64,000 nt of DNA from the NCBI RefSeq assembly GCF_011806425.1, contig NZ_JAATOV010000002.1, forward strand, positions 620,001 through 684,000. The letters are read 5' to 3'. This DNA is from Thalassospira lucentensis (GTDB taxonomy: Bacteria > Pseudomonadota > Alphaproteobacteria > Rhodospirillales > Thalassospiraceae). Below the pieces are notes generated by a model. It was not told the origin of the DNA, did no database searches, and saw nothing but the letters and a program-made list of their open reading frames with translations. Shown here piece after piece: positions 36,605 to 44,786 of the stretch (position 1 is its first letter; every line of letters begins with the position of its first letter). A program made the translations under genes and the position numbers.

Positions 36605-37702
36605 ATGCCCGCAACGCCCTATTACCTGATCGATAAGTCCAAGCTGTTGCGCAACATGGAAAAAATCGCCTATGTGCGCGAACAGTCCGGTGCCAAGGCG
36701 CTTTTGGCGTTAAAATGCTTTGCCACCTGGTCGGTGTTTGATTTCATGTCCGACTATATGGACGGCACCACGTCGTCCTCGCTTTACGAAGTCAAACTGG
36801 GCCGTGAAAAGTTCGGCAAGGAAACCCACGCCTATAGTGTGGCCTATTCCGATGGGGAAATTGCCGACGTCGTGCACAATGCCGACAAGATCATTTTCAA
36901 TTCCATCAGCCAGCTAACCCGGTTCAAGGACCAGGCATCCGGCATCGTGCGCGGCTTGCGCCTGAACCCACAGGTTTCCACCTCAAGCTTTGATCTGGCC
37001 GATCCGGCCCGTCCGTTTTCGCGTCTTGGCGAATGGGATGTGACCAAGGTCGAAGCGGTGATGGACCAAATTTCCGGCTTCATGATCCACAATAACTGCG
37101 AAAATGATGATTTCGATCTGTTTGATCGCATGTTGACCGACATCGAACAGAAATTCGGGTCCCTTCTGTCGCGTGTCGAATGGGTCAGCTTGGGCGGCGG
37201 CATTCACTTCACCGGCGAAAATTACCCGCTGGATGCCTTCTGCGCGCGGCTGAAATCCTTCTCAGAAAAATTTGGTGTGCAGGTATATCTCGAACCCGGC
37301 GAAGCCTCGATCACCAACAGCACGACCCTTGAGGTCACCGTGCTTGATACCCTGTTTAACGGCAAGAATTTGGCCATCGTCGATAGCTCGATCGAGGCCC
37401 ACATGCTTGACCTTTTGATTTACCGCGAAAATGCCAAGGTCCTGCCCAATACGGGCGATCATTCTTACATGATTTGTGGCAAATCCTGCCTCGCCGGTGA
37501 CGTTTTTGGCGAGTTTAATTTCGATCATGAAATCAAGGTCGGCGACCGCATCAGCATCCAGGATGCCGCGGGCTATACCATGGTCAAAAAGAACTGGTTT
37601 AACGGGGTCGGCATGCCGTCCATCGTTATCCGGGAATTGGACGGAACAACGCGCGTTATTCGCGAGTTTGACTTCACTGACTTCGTTTCAAGCCTTTCGT
37701 AA
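36605..37702 (+). CDS. nspC: Carboxynorspermidine/carboxyspermidine decarboxylase
   Basis: 365 residues of the alanine racemase-fold PLP decarboxylases. The PLP lysine is in LLALKCFATWSVF (about residue 40), GGGIHFTGENYPLDAF is the glycine loop, and LEPGEASITNS and MICGKSCLAGDVFGEF are the active-site Glu and Cys blocks. It removes CO2 from carboxy(nor)spermidine to give (nor)spermidine, the alternative polyamine route. The partner dehydrogenase is next in the operon. Confidence 0.93.
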   Translation: MPATPYYLIDKSKLLRNMEKIAYVREQSGAKALLALKCFATWSVFDFMSDYMDGTTSSSLYEVKLGREKFGKETHAYSVAYSDGEIADVVHNADKIIFNSISQLTRFKDQASGIVRGLRLNPQVSTSSFDLADPARPFSRLGEWDVTKVEAVMDQISGFMIHNNCENDDFDLFDRMLTDIEQKFGSLLSRVEWVSLGGGIHFTGENYPLDAFCARLKSFSEKFGVQVYLEPGEASITNSTTLEVTVLDTLFNGKNLAIVDSSIEAHMLDLLIYRENAKVLPNTGDHSYMICGKSCLAGDVFGEFNFDHEIKVGDRISIQDAAGYTMVKKNWFNGVGMPSIVIRELDGTTRVIREFDFTDFVSSLS

Positions 37703-37789
37703 TTTCAAAACGAAACGGCTGTTTTCATTGCGAACCGGGGTATGGCACTGCCTGCCCCCACCTCTCAAACAAGGGAGTTTTGGCCCGAC

Positions 37790-39031
37790 ATGAAAAAGAA
37801 TGTACTGATCATTGGCGCCGGTGGCGTCGCCCAGGTGGTTGCCCATAAATGCGCCCAGCATAATGACGTGTTTGGCGATCTTCATATCGCATCGCGCACG
37901 GTGTCAAAATGCCAGGACATCATCGACAGCATCCATGAAAAGAAAAACCTGAAACAGCAGGGCGTTCTTGAAGCACATGCGCTGGATGCCACCGATATCG
38001 ATGCAACCGCAGCCCTGATCGAAAAAACCGGAAGCCAGATCGTCATCAATGTCGGATCGCCGTTTCTCAATATGCCGGTCATGTCGGCCTGCATCAAAAC
38101 CGGTGCGGCCTATCTTGATACCGCCATCCATGAAGAACAGGACAAAATCTGCGAAACCCCGCCATGGTATGCCAACTATGAATGGAAACGCCGCGAAGAA
38201 TGCGAAAAGGCGGGTGTTACCGCCATTCTTGGCATCGGCTTTGATCCGGGCGTTGTAAACGCCTATGCCAAACTGGCCGTCGAAGATTACTTTGATAAAA
38301 TTGACTCGATCGATATCATCGACATCAATGCTGGCAGCCATGGCAAATATTTCGCCACCAACTTCGATCCGGAAATCAACTTCCGCGAATTTACCGGCAC
38401 GGTCTATTCTTGGCAGGACAGCAAATGGCAGTCCAACAAGATGTTCGAAATCAAGAAAATCTGGGACATGCCCGTCGTCGGCGAAAGCCAGACCTTCATG
38501 ACCGGCCATGACGAAGTCCACTCCCTGTCACAGAATTTGGACGTGCCAAATGTCCGCTTCTGGATGGGCTTTGGCGACCATTACGTCAATGTCTTCACGG
38601 TGCTCAACAGCATCGGTCTTCTGTCAGAACAGCCGGTCACAACCGCCGAAGGCCAGGAAGTCATTCCGCTGAAGGTCGTAAAAGCCTGCCTGCCAGATCC
38701 AAGCTCCCTTGCCCCGGAATATACCGGCAAAACCTGCATCGGTGATCTGGTCAAAGGGACCAAAGACGGCAAAGAAACCGAAGTCCTGATCTATAACGTC
38801 GCCGATCACAAAGACGCCTATAACGAAGTCGGTAGCCAAGGCATTTCCTACACCGCCGGTGTGCCGCCGGTCGCCGCTGCGATGCTAATCGCAACCGGCG
38901 AATGGGATGTGAAAAAAATGGCCAACGTCGAAGAATTGCCGGCCAAACCGTTCCTCAATCTTCTGAACGGCATGGGCCTTCCGACCCGCATCAAAGACGC
39001 CAATGGCGACCGCGCGCTCGACTTCAGCTAA
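37790..39031 (+). CDS. Carboxynorspermidine/carboxyspermidine dehydrogenase (saccharopine dehydrogenase family)
   Basis: 413 residues from MKKNVLIIGAGGVAQVVAHKC; this ATG places the Rossmann loop at the N-terminus, with GGGAG about 14 bases upstream. ILGIGFDPGVVNAYAKLA and FDPEINFREFTGTVY are family blocks. It condenses aspartate semialdehyde with a diamine using NADPH, making the substrate of NspC. The aspartate semialdehyde link also connects it metabolically with the ectoine pathway, although the loci are separate. Confidence 0.93.
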   Translation: MKKNVLIIGAGGVAQVVAHKCAQHNDVFGDLHIASRTVSKCQDIIDSIHEKKNLKQQGVLEAHALDATDIDATAALIEKTGSQIVINVGSPFLNMPVMSACIKTGAAYLDTAIHEEQDKICETPPWYANYEWKRREECEKAGVTAILGIGFDPGVVNAYAKLAVEDYFDKIDSIDIIDINAGSHGKYFATNFDPEINFREFTGTVYSWQDSKWQSNKMFEIKKIWDMPVVGESQTFMTGHDEVHSLSQNLDVPNVRFWMGFGDHYVNVFTVLNSIGLLSEQPVTTAEGQEVIPLKVVKACLPDPSSLAPEYTGKTCIGDLVKGTKDGKETEVLIYNVADHKDAYNEVGSQGISYTAGVPPVAAAMLIATGEWDVKKMANVEELPAKPFLNLLNGMGLPTRIKDANGDRALDFS

Positions 39032-39057
39032 GCGGTTTATGCGCTGATCTAAAACCT

Positions 39058-39095
39058 AAAATGGCGGACCACCGTAAAAGTGGCCCGCCATTTTT
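39058..39095 (+). terminator. Terminator of the nspC-dehydrogenase operon
   Basis: AAAATGGCGG pairs with CCGCCATTTTT, with an inner CAC/GTG pair around CGTAAAA. It lies 27 bases after the dehydrogenase stop. The right arm overlaps the left copy of a 14-bp direct repeat. Confidence 0.9.
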
Positions 39096-39099
39096 ATGT
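39086..39099 (+). repeat. Left direct repeat CGCCATTTTTATGT of the NYN island
   Basis: The same 14-mer occurs at 40544-40557. The two copies bracket the palindromes, structured RNA and NYN gene. It lies in the right arm and T-run of the host terminator. Confidence 0.65.
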
Positions 39100-39270
39100 T
39101 TGAATTTCGCGCATCAACGCGAGAACGATCACTAAGCCGCATTTCCAGATGACGATGGCCCTGCTTGTCGCAGGCTTTATCATGTCCAGTTGAAATTTAC
39201 GGTAAGCGTACAGCCTAATCTGCAATGATAGGGTCACAGAATGGCTTGTTTGCCCTGAACGACAATCTTG

Positions 39271-39284
39271 GTATCACGTGATAC
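39271..39284. repeat. Perfect 14-bp palindrome in the NYN island
   Basis: GTATCACGTGATAC is its own reverse complement. It is the first of three palindromes within 116 bases. Confidence 0.6.
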
Positions 39285-39289
39285 TAGAT

Positions 39290-39322
39290 GTACGGACACG
39301 GTCAATTTGACCGGCGCCGTAC
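39290..39322. repeat. Nested inverted repeat in the NYN island
   Basis: GTACGG...CCGTAC forms the outer arms and CGGTCAA/TTGACCG (one central T) the inner arms, separated by ACA and GCG bulges. It could be a bipartite protein-binding site or a cruciform/recombination site. Confidence 0.6.
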
Positions 39323-39366
39323 GTTACATGAAGAAAATCATGTTTAAGCTGATCAAGGATGTTCAA

Positions 39367-39386
39367 ATTTGCAACCGGTTGCAAAT
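39367..39386. promoter_or_regulatory. Perfect 20-bp palindrome of LacI/GalR-operator form
   Basis: ATTTGCAACCGGTTGCAAAT is an exact palindrome with the central CG and TTGCAA arms typical of LacI/GalR operators. No LacI-type gene is adjacent. It lies about 370 bases upstream of the NYN gene. Confidence 0.6.
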
Positions 39387-39626
39387 CGCACCTTACATAA
39401 TATCTAGTGAAATCGTATTTGCAGAATTTGCGCAATGCGCGTGCAATTTGCGGCCTGATTTTCGTGCGAAAAAGTGAGACGTTTTGTGTGTGCACTCTGT
39501 GAACGAAATTCTACTCACAAAAACGTGCAGTGTTTGTAATACAAAAATGTATTGCTTCAGTACTAAATTTATTTGTATAACAAGTTTACAAAAGATGGGA
39601 ACAACACCACCTTTTACACAGATAGC

Positions 39627-39696
39627 CCCCTTGGCCGTCCGTAGCCCCCGTGAGAACGGATTAATAGCAGGCTACCGACCCCAAGGGGTTTTTTTT
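39627..39696 (+). ncRNA. Structured RNA with intrinsic terminator upstream of the NYN gene
   Basis: The outer stem is CCCCTTGG (39627-39634) with CCAAGGGG (39681-39688). Inside it are a GTC/GAC step, then GTAGCC (39641-39646) with GGCTAC (39670-39675). A small hairpin CCGT-GAGA-ACGG sits at 39648-39659, leaving ATTAATAGCA single-stranded. Eight T follow at 39689-39696. The NYN start is 44 bases further on. It may be a free small RNA or an attenuator controlling the gene. No known riboswitch class is recognised. Confidence 0.6.
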
Positions 39697-39739
39697 GTCT
39701 TTTTCTATAATTTAAAAAATAAAATCATTGGGGAGAAGT

Positions 39740-40468
39740 ATGCAGCGCATGGCAATTATGATTGACGGGGCGTTCTTTCTGAAACGCTTCCCTGTTGTCT
39801 TCCCAAATAAGGATGCGCGTGACCCTGAAGTGGTTGCAGAGACTCTTTTCCGAATGGCAATCTCTCACCTTAAGCCAAAAAACCCCAACGCTAAGCGTTC
39901 CGATCTCTACCGCATTTTCTTTTACGATTGTCCGCCACTAACAAAGCGTTTGCATACGCCAATTGAAAAGAAAGTAATCAACTTTGAGAAATCAGATGAG
40001 GCGATTTTCCGAAACGCACTACATCTTAACCTGACCAAGCGCAGAAAAGTTGCCCTTAGATTGGGGCATTTGAACGACAAGAATGCAAATTGGTCATTGC
40101 GGCCGCGTGTGATGCAGGATCTGATAAAGGGCAAACGTAAATGGGACGAACTTGCCGATCATGATTTCGTCTATACGGCCAAGCAAACTGGTGTTGATAT
40201 GCGGATTGGTGTGGATATCACACAACTCTCTCAGAAGCGTCTGATCGACCAAGTTGTTTTGGTCGCAGGAGACAGCGACTTCGTGCCAGCAGCAAAACTG
40301 GCTCGTAGAGAGGGCGTTGATTTTATTCTTGACCCAATGTGGAACCATATCCATCCGGATTTACATACACATATTGATGGATTGAGATCGATGACCCGCA
40401 ATCCGGAAATGGTTGTGAATGAAGCAGAAGCGCAAAAGCAGGTCGTTGACGATCTAGATATTGAATAA
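39740..40468 (+). CDS. NYN domain (PIN-like) nuclease family protein
   Basis: 242 residues from MQRMAIMIDGAFF, start set by GGGGAGAA 4-10 bases upstream. The acidic metal site of NYN/LabA-type PIN folds is visible: AIMIDGAFFLKRF (Asp near residue 8), TGVDMRIGVDITQLS, and VLVAGDSDFVPAAKLARREG. This suggests a metal-dependent RNase. The C-terminus is acidic. The gene sits alone with the structured RNA in a small AT-rich island flanked by direct repeats, compatible with a defence, toxin or RNA-processing cassette. Confidence 0.85.
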   Translation: MQRMAIMIDGAFFLKRFPVVFPNKDARDPEVVAETLFRMAISHLKPKNPNAKRSDLYRIFFYDCPPLTKRLHTPIEKKVINFEKSDEAIFRNALHLNLTKRRKVALRLGHLNDKNANWSLRPRVMQDLIKGKRKWDELADHDFVYTAKQTGVDMRIGVDITQLSQKRLIDQVVLVAGDSDFVPAAKLARREGVDFILDPMWNHIHPDLHTHIDGLRSMTRNPEMVVNEAEAQKQVVDDLDIE

Positions 40469-40543
40469 CTTCCAGCAAAAACAGTATAGGAAAGTCAAGT
40501 AAGGCTGCGACTGTCAAAAAATGTGCACCAGCTTAAAGCTTAG

Positions 40544-40557
40544 CGCCATTTTTATGT
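40544..40557 (+). repeat. Right direct repeat CGCCATTTTTATGT of the NYN island
   Basis: Identical to 39086-39099, 76 bases after the NYN stop. Host-like GC-rich sequence and the MFS gene resume directly afterwards. Confidence 0.65.
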
Positions 40558-40590
40558 CCGCAGGGTGCGTCGGAATACCGGGGGTCTTGC

Positions 40591-41751
40591 TCAACCACGC
40601 TTCCACATGACGATGGCCGCCATCGCGACAAACACCGCACCGACCCCGGTCACCATGGCATAGCCCGCCATGTCATAAATCGGCCCCATGATCATCGGTC
40701 CGGCAAACACCGCCGAATAGGTCGCTGCACTATTCAGCCCCATCACCGCCCCGCGTGCTTCGGATGCCTGCCGGTTCAGCGACACCACCAACGCATTCAG
40801 GCCAAGCTGGTTTAGCATGCCCCACATCGCGGTTCCGGCCAGCGCGGTGATCTGACTTTGCAGGGTCAATCCCCACGTGCCATAGCTTGTGGCAATCGCC
40901 AGCAGCACGAGGCACAAATACCCCCGGGTGATTTTGGGCGAAATCATGCCCAGCACAAACCCCATCACCCCAAACCCGACCCCATAGGCCAGAACGAAAA
41001 TCCCGCTGCCTTGCGCGGTCAGGTCAAAGGCCGCGCGCACCCCCACCCCGAAAAAGGCAAAGCTTCCGTAAAACGCGGTCATAAAGGCCAGCATCACCGC
41101 CAAAAGCTGCCAAACACCGGGCAGCATAATCGCGCGGATCGGCGATGTGCGCGTGCTTTTCCCGCCGCGCAAATCGGCCAAAAACGCCATCAACACCCCA
41201 GCAACCACGACCGACAATCCCGCCATCAGGAAGTAAACCATCCGCCAGCCAAAATGCTCGGTAATGAACGCTGCCGCCGGAACCGCCACCACCAACGATA
41301 ACGCCCAGCCGGTCAACACCACGCCAAGCCGCGCGGCTTCGCGGCCTTTGGGTGCTGTCGCGGTTGCCGTGGCATAGGACCCGGGCAATAAAATCCCCAC
41401 CGCCACACCGGCCATCGCCTGCGACAGACACAGCCATATCCAATGCTGGCTCAGCCCGCTTGAAACCTGTGCCACCGCCAGCAAAATTGCCGCACCACCC
41501 AACACCCGGCCGACCGGCATCCGGTCAATCATCCCCGCCAAGGTCAGAGCCGAAATCGCGGTTGCCGCGCCAAACGCCGAAATCGCCCACGCCACGTGAT
41601 AGGTCTCGGTCGCAAGGCTAAAGGCGACCTCTGACAAGATCGGGCTTAAAACAAATGAATTTGCCCCCACAAGCAACACCGCCCCCAAAAGGGACAATAC
41701 TTTCACCTGGGCAATGGCATTTGGATTTTCGTCAGATGGGTGATGGCTCAT
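40591..41751 (-). CDS. MFS transporter (12-helix drug/sugar efflux type)
   Basis: 386 residues, about 12 hydrophobic helices. The A-motif region between helices 2 and 3 is present as AGMIDRMPVGRVLGG, and PGSYATATATAPKGREAARLG lies after helix 4. Small size and motif pattern fit a drug:H+ antiporter-1 type exporter; the substrate is unknown. It is transcribed away from the LacI gene downstream. Confidence 0.85.
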   Translation of the reverse strand: MSHHPSDENPNAIAQVKVLSLLGAVLLVGANSFVLSPILSEVAFSLATETYHVAWAISAFGAATAISALTLAGMIDRMPVGRVLGGAAILLAVAQVSSGLSQHWIWLCLSQAMAGVAVGILLPGSYATATATAPKGREAARLGVVLTGWALSLVVAVPAAAFITEHFGWRMVYFLMAGLSVVVAGVLMAFLADLRGGKSTRTSPIRAIMLPGVWQLLAVMLAFMTAFYGSFAFFGVGVRAAFDLTAQGSGIFVLAYGVGFGVMGFVLGMISPKITRGYLCLVLLAIATSYGTWGLTLQSQITALAGTAMWGMLNQLGLNALVVSLNRQASEARGAVMGLNSAATYSAVFAGPMIMGPIYDMAGYAMVTGVGAVFVAMAAIVMWKRG

Positions 41752-42109
41752 ACGCTATGTGAACACAATTTATGCGTGAACTGGCAAGCAAATTCGAAAA
41801 CAAGCCGATGAAATTCAACGACCTTCCAACCTGACCCCATCGGTTCAGACCAAAATACACGGCGGCGTGCACGGCCCCCCGCGCGCCACCCCCGAACCGA
41901 GTCTTGGTCAAAATCCGCCGAAAATCCACATCCTCCACACAACCTATGCGAATGTGCGTTGCAATATAACACCCGCTTACCCGCACAGGCATTTGGGCTC
42001 TCCCCCCACAGATCGCTTTACGGGTTCCTAGGCTTTCTATGCCGTGGCCTGCCGGGTCGATCCCTCACACCGCGATGCAAAATAATCCGTTTAAACTCAG
42101 ACGTTTGAC
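41752..42109. other. Intergenic region between the MFS and agl-regulator genes
   Basis: It contains the divergent promoters of the MFS gene and the LacI regulator. A TTGACA-like -35 (42105-42110) immediately precedes the first operator. I see no supported gene in it. Confidence 0.4.
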
Positions 42110-42129
42110 AACCGAAACCGCTTTCGGTT
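42110..42129. promoter_or_regulatory. LacI-type operator 1 upstream of the agl-type operon
   Basis: AACCGAAA and TTTCGGTT arms around CCGC, lying between a TTGACA box and a weak -10 (TAGCGT). Binding here would block polymerase. Confidence 0.75.
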
Positions 42130-42145
42130 AGCGTTACCTCCCTTT

Positions 42146-42161
42146 CCGAAAGCGGTTTCGG
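42146..42161. promoter_or_regulatory. LacI-type operator 2 upstream of the agl-type operon
   Basis: CCGAAA and TTTCGG arms around GCGG. The core is the reverse complement of operator 1, so the two sites face opposite ways, 34 bp centre to centre. Confidence 0.75.
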
Positions 42162-42210
42162 GAACGGCCAAATCGCAGCAAAAGCGATAAAAACAATCAT
42201 TGGGGGCTAA

Positions 42211-43359
42211 ATGCCACGGGCGCCAAGACGCAGTGAAACCATGACGATTGCCAGACTGGCCAAGCATCTTGGCCTGTCCGAAGGAACGGTTTCGCGCGCG
42301 CTCAACAACTATCCCGACATTGCCGCAAAAACCATCGACCGCGTGCGCAAGGCCGCCGATGACCTGGGCTATCGCCCCTCGACCACGGCCCGGCGTTTGG
42401 CGCGCGGTGTGGTCGAAACCATCGGCTTTGTCCTGCCCGCCCGCGATGGGCATCAAATTGATCCGTTTTTGGCCGAAATCCTTGATGGCTTGGCCACCGA
42501 ACTGGCCCTGTCTGATTGGGATTTGCTGGTGGCTGCCGTCCCCGATGGTCACGACGAAGTCGAAGTCATGGACCGTCTGGTCCGATCAGGCAAAGTTGGC
42601 GGGTTCGTGGTCGCCCGGACCAAGCGCCAAGATCCGCGCGTTGATTACCTGCGCAAATCCGATATTCCCTTTGTCGTGCAAGGCCGCACCGAACAGTGTG
42701 ATGACTATGCGTGGCTCGATATCGACAACCAAAAGGCCTTTGTCGATGCCATGGATCACCTTGTGGGTTTGGGCCATCGCAAGATCGCCTTTTTGGGCGG
42801 CGACCCGGACCTGAATTATGCATGGCAACGCCGCGAAGGATACCTGTCTGCGGCCAAGGCCCATGGATGCGCCATCCGCCCGGGCTATCTGCATGACGGG
42901 ATCATGGATGAAATGGCCGCCCGTGCCGCCGTGGCAGAGCTTTTAAAACATCCTGATCGTCCCACCGCCCTTTTATGTGTCACCGATGCGGTCGCCATTG
43001 GCGCGATCCATGCCCTTGCCCATGCCGGAATTTCGGTAGGGTCGGAAATGTCGGTGATTGGTTTTGATGGCCTGCCCATGGGGGAGGCCATCCACCCCGG
43101 CCTGACCACCATGAGCCAGGCCAGCTATCAGGTCGGCCGCGAGGTTGGCCGCATTGTTGTCGAACAGGCCACAGCATCGACCACTGGGCCTGCATCGCCG
43201 TTATCCCAGATTCTTTGGGACGCTACGCTGACCATCCGCGGATCAGCCAATCCACCGGCATCAGCGCCGGGAACCAATGCCCAGCCGGCATCAGCGCCGG
43301 CAACTAATGCTCAACCGGCGTCAGCGCCGGCAACCAATGCCAAGGGAGGCATCTCATGA
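42211..43359 (+). CDS. LacI family regulator of the alpha-glucoside-type ABC operon, with repeated C-terminal tail
   Basis: 382 residues; GGGGG lies 4-8 bases before the ATG. The helix-turn-helix (LAKHLGLSEGTVSRALNN) starts at residue 14 and the ligand domain includes ALLCVTDAVAIGAIHAL and VIGFDGLPMGEAIHPGLTT. It resembles AglR-type repressors. The last ~30 residues are three PASAPxTNAQ units encoded by a 30-base tandem repeat, absent from typical LacI proteins. The stop overlaps the receptor ATG (ATGA), coupling repressor and transporter translation. The paired palindromes upstream suggest autorepression. Confidence 0.92.
   Translation: MPRAPRRSETMTIARLAKHLGLSEGTVSRALNNYPDIAAKTIDRVRKAADDLGYRPSTTARRLARGVVETIGFVLPARDGHQIDPFLAEILDGLATELALSDWDLLVAAVPDGHDEVEVMDRLVRSGKVGGFVVARTKRQDPRVDYLRKSDIPFVVQGRTEQCDDYAWLDIDNQKAFVDAMDHLVGLGHRKIAFLGGDPDLNYAWQRREGYLSAAKAHGCAIRPGYLHDGIMDEMAARAAVAELLKHPDRPTALLCVTDAVAIGAIHALAHAGISVGSEMSVIGFDGLPMGEAIHPGLTTMSQASYQVGREVGRIVVEQATASTTGPASPLSQILWDATLTIRGSANPPASAPGTNAQPASAPATNAQPASAPATNAKGGIS
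43255..43344 (+). repeat. Three tandem 30-bp units within the LacI gene
   Basis: Three units starting CCGGC(A/G)TCAGCGCCGG encode PASAP(G/A)TNAQ or its variant. The last unit merges into the ribosome site GGGAGG of the next gene. Confidence 0.85.
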
Positions 43360-44702
43360 AAACACGCTTTGTACGTGCAGTGACTCTCGCAGCCGCCGGC
43401 TTGCTGGTTTCGACCAGCATGGCAAGTGCCCAGCTGCGATTCTGGACCATCGAAGAACAACCAGACCGCCTTGCCAAGCAGCAAGAAATGGCCAAGGCGT
43501 TCGAGGAAAAAACAGGAACCTCCGTCGAAGTCATCCCGGTCACGGAATCCGAACTGGGCACACGTGCCACCGCCGCCTATGCCGCGGGCGATCTGCCCGA
43601 TGTGATTTACCTGACCCTGCAATATGTCCTGCCATGGTCCGAGGCCGGCATCCTTGATACCGAGGCCAACAACGAAGTCGTCCGCGATCTGGGCAAGGAT
43701 ACCTTTGCCCCCGCCGCCCTAAAGATGGCCGACTTTAACGGCGAAGTTGCCGCCGTGCCGTCCGATGGCTGGACGCAGATGGTGCTTTATCGCAAGGACC
43801 TGTTTGACGCCGCCGGGCTCGAGGCGCCAAATAGCTACGCCAACATTCAAAAGGCCCTCAAAGCCCTGCATAATCCGCCAGAAATGTATGGCTTTGTCGC
43901 CGCGACCAAAATCGACGACAACTTCATGAGCCAAGTACTCGAACATGTGCTGTTGGCCAATGGCGCGACCCCGGTTGCCAAGGATGGCTCGGTGGGATTT
44001 GACAAGACCAAGCTGGTCGAGGCCCTCGAATTTTATAAATCCATCGCCAAGGCATCACCCCCCGGTGATCTTTATTGGAAACAATCGCGCGAAGTATATT
44101 TCGCAGGTCAGGCCGCGATGATCATTTGGTCGCCCTTCATCCTTGATGAACTGGCGGGCCTGCGCGACAGTGCCCCGCCCACGATCAATGATGATCCGAC
44201 GTCGGGCGAACTGGCATCTAAAACCGGCATCGTCACCCGTCTGACCGGCCCGTCCAACCCGGATGGCGCGGCATGGGGCGACATCAACTATTTCGGCATC
44301 ACCAATGACGCCGATACCGATCCGGCTGAAGAATTCGTCAAATTCTCGATGGACGAAGGATACACCAACACCCTTTCCATCGCGCCAGAGGGCAAATTCC
44401 CGGTCCGTCGCGGCACCGCCGAAGATCCGAAAAAGTTCACCAAGGAATGGTCAACCCTTCCGGTCGGTGTGGATCGTAAAAAACCCCTGTCCGAGGTGTA
44501 TGACCCGGCTGTAATCGACGAAATCGTTTCCGGGCTTGAAACGGCAAACCGTTGGGGTGTCGCCGAGGGCCAGTTGGCCAAGGCATCACGCATCATCAAC
44601 AGCCAGATCATCAACACGCTGGTCCGTGAATATATCGATGGCGAACGCGATGCATCGGCCACCGCCGATCTGATCAACAAAGAAATCGCTGCCGTCGACT
44701 AA
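43356..44702 (+). CDS. aglE: Substrate-binding protein of an alpha-glucoside-type ABC importer
   Basis: 448 residues with a Sec signal peptide (TLAAAGLLVSTSMASA, mature QLRFWTIEE). It is a cluster D/MalE-like receptor (family 1 solute binding) with DLPDVIYLTLQYVLPW and AVPSDGWTQMVLYRKDLFDAAGL. The gene order repressor-receptor-permease-permease-ATPase matches AglRE-F-G-K systems of alphaproteobacteria, but no alpha-glucosidase gene is present here, so the sugar is inferred. The ATG overlaps the repressor stop. Confidence 0.82.
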   Translation: MKTRFVRAVTLAAAGLLVSTSMASAQLRFWTIEEQPDRLAKQQEMAKAFEEKTGTSVEVIPVTESELGTRATAAYAAGDLPDVIYLTLQYVLPWSEAGILDTEANNEVVRDLGKDTFAPAALKMADFNGEVAAVPSDGWTQMVLYRKDLFDAAGLEAPNSYANIQKALKALHNPPEMYGFVAATKIDDNFMSQVLEHVLLANGATPVAKDGSVGFDKTKLVEALEFYKSIAKASPPGDLYWKQSREVYFAGQAAMIIWSPFILDELAGLRDSAPPTINDDPTSGELASKTGIVTRLTGPSNPDGAAWGDINYFGITNDADTDPAEEFVKFSMDEGYTNTLSIAPEGKFPVRRGTAEDPKKFTKEWSTLPVGVDRKKPLSEVYDPAVIDEIVSGLETANRWGVAEGQLAKASRIINSQIINTLVREYIDGERDASATADLINKEIAAVD

Positions 44703-44786
44703 CCCACCTTCAATCTTGCATCCGGGGCGGCATCGCCGACCTCTGCCTGCCGCCCCGGATAACTGGTTTTCACAACGGAACCCAAG

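Noticed and set aside
43255-43344. Possible CRISPR-like repeats
   Set aside because: The units are directly adjacent with no spacers and are in frame within a coding sequence.
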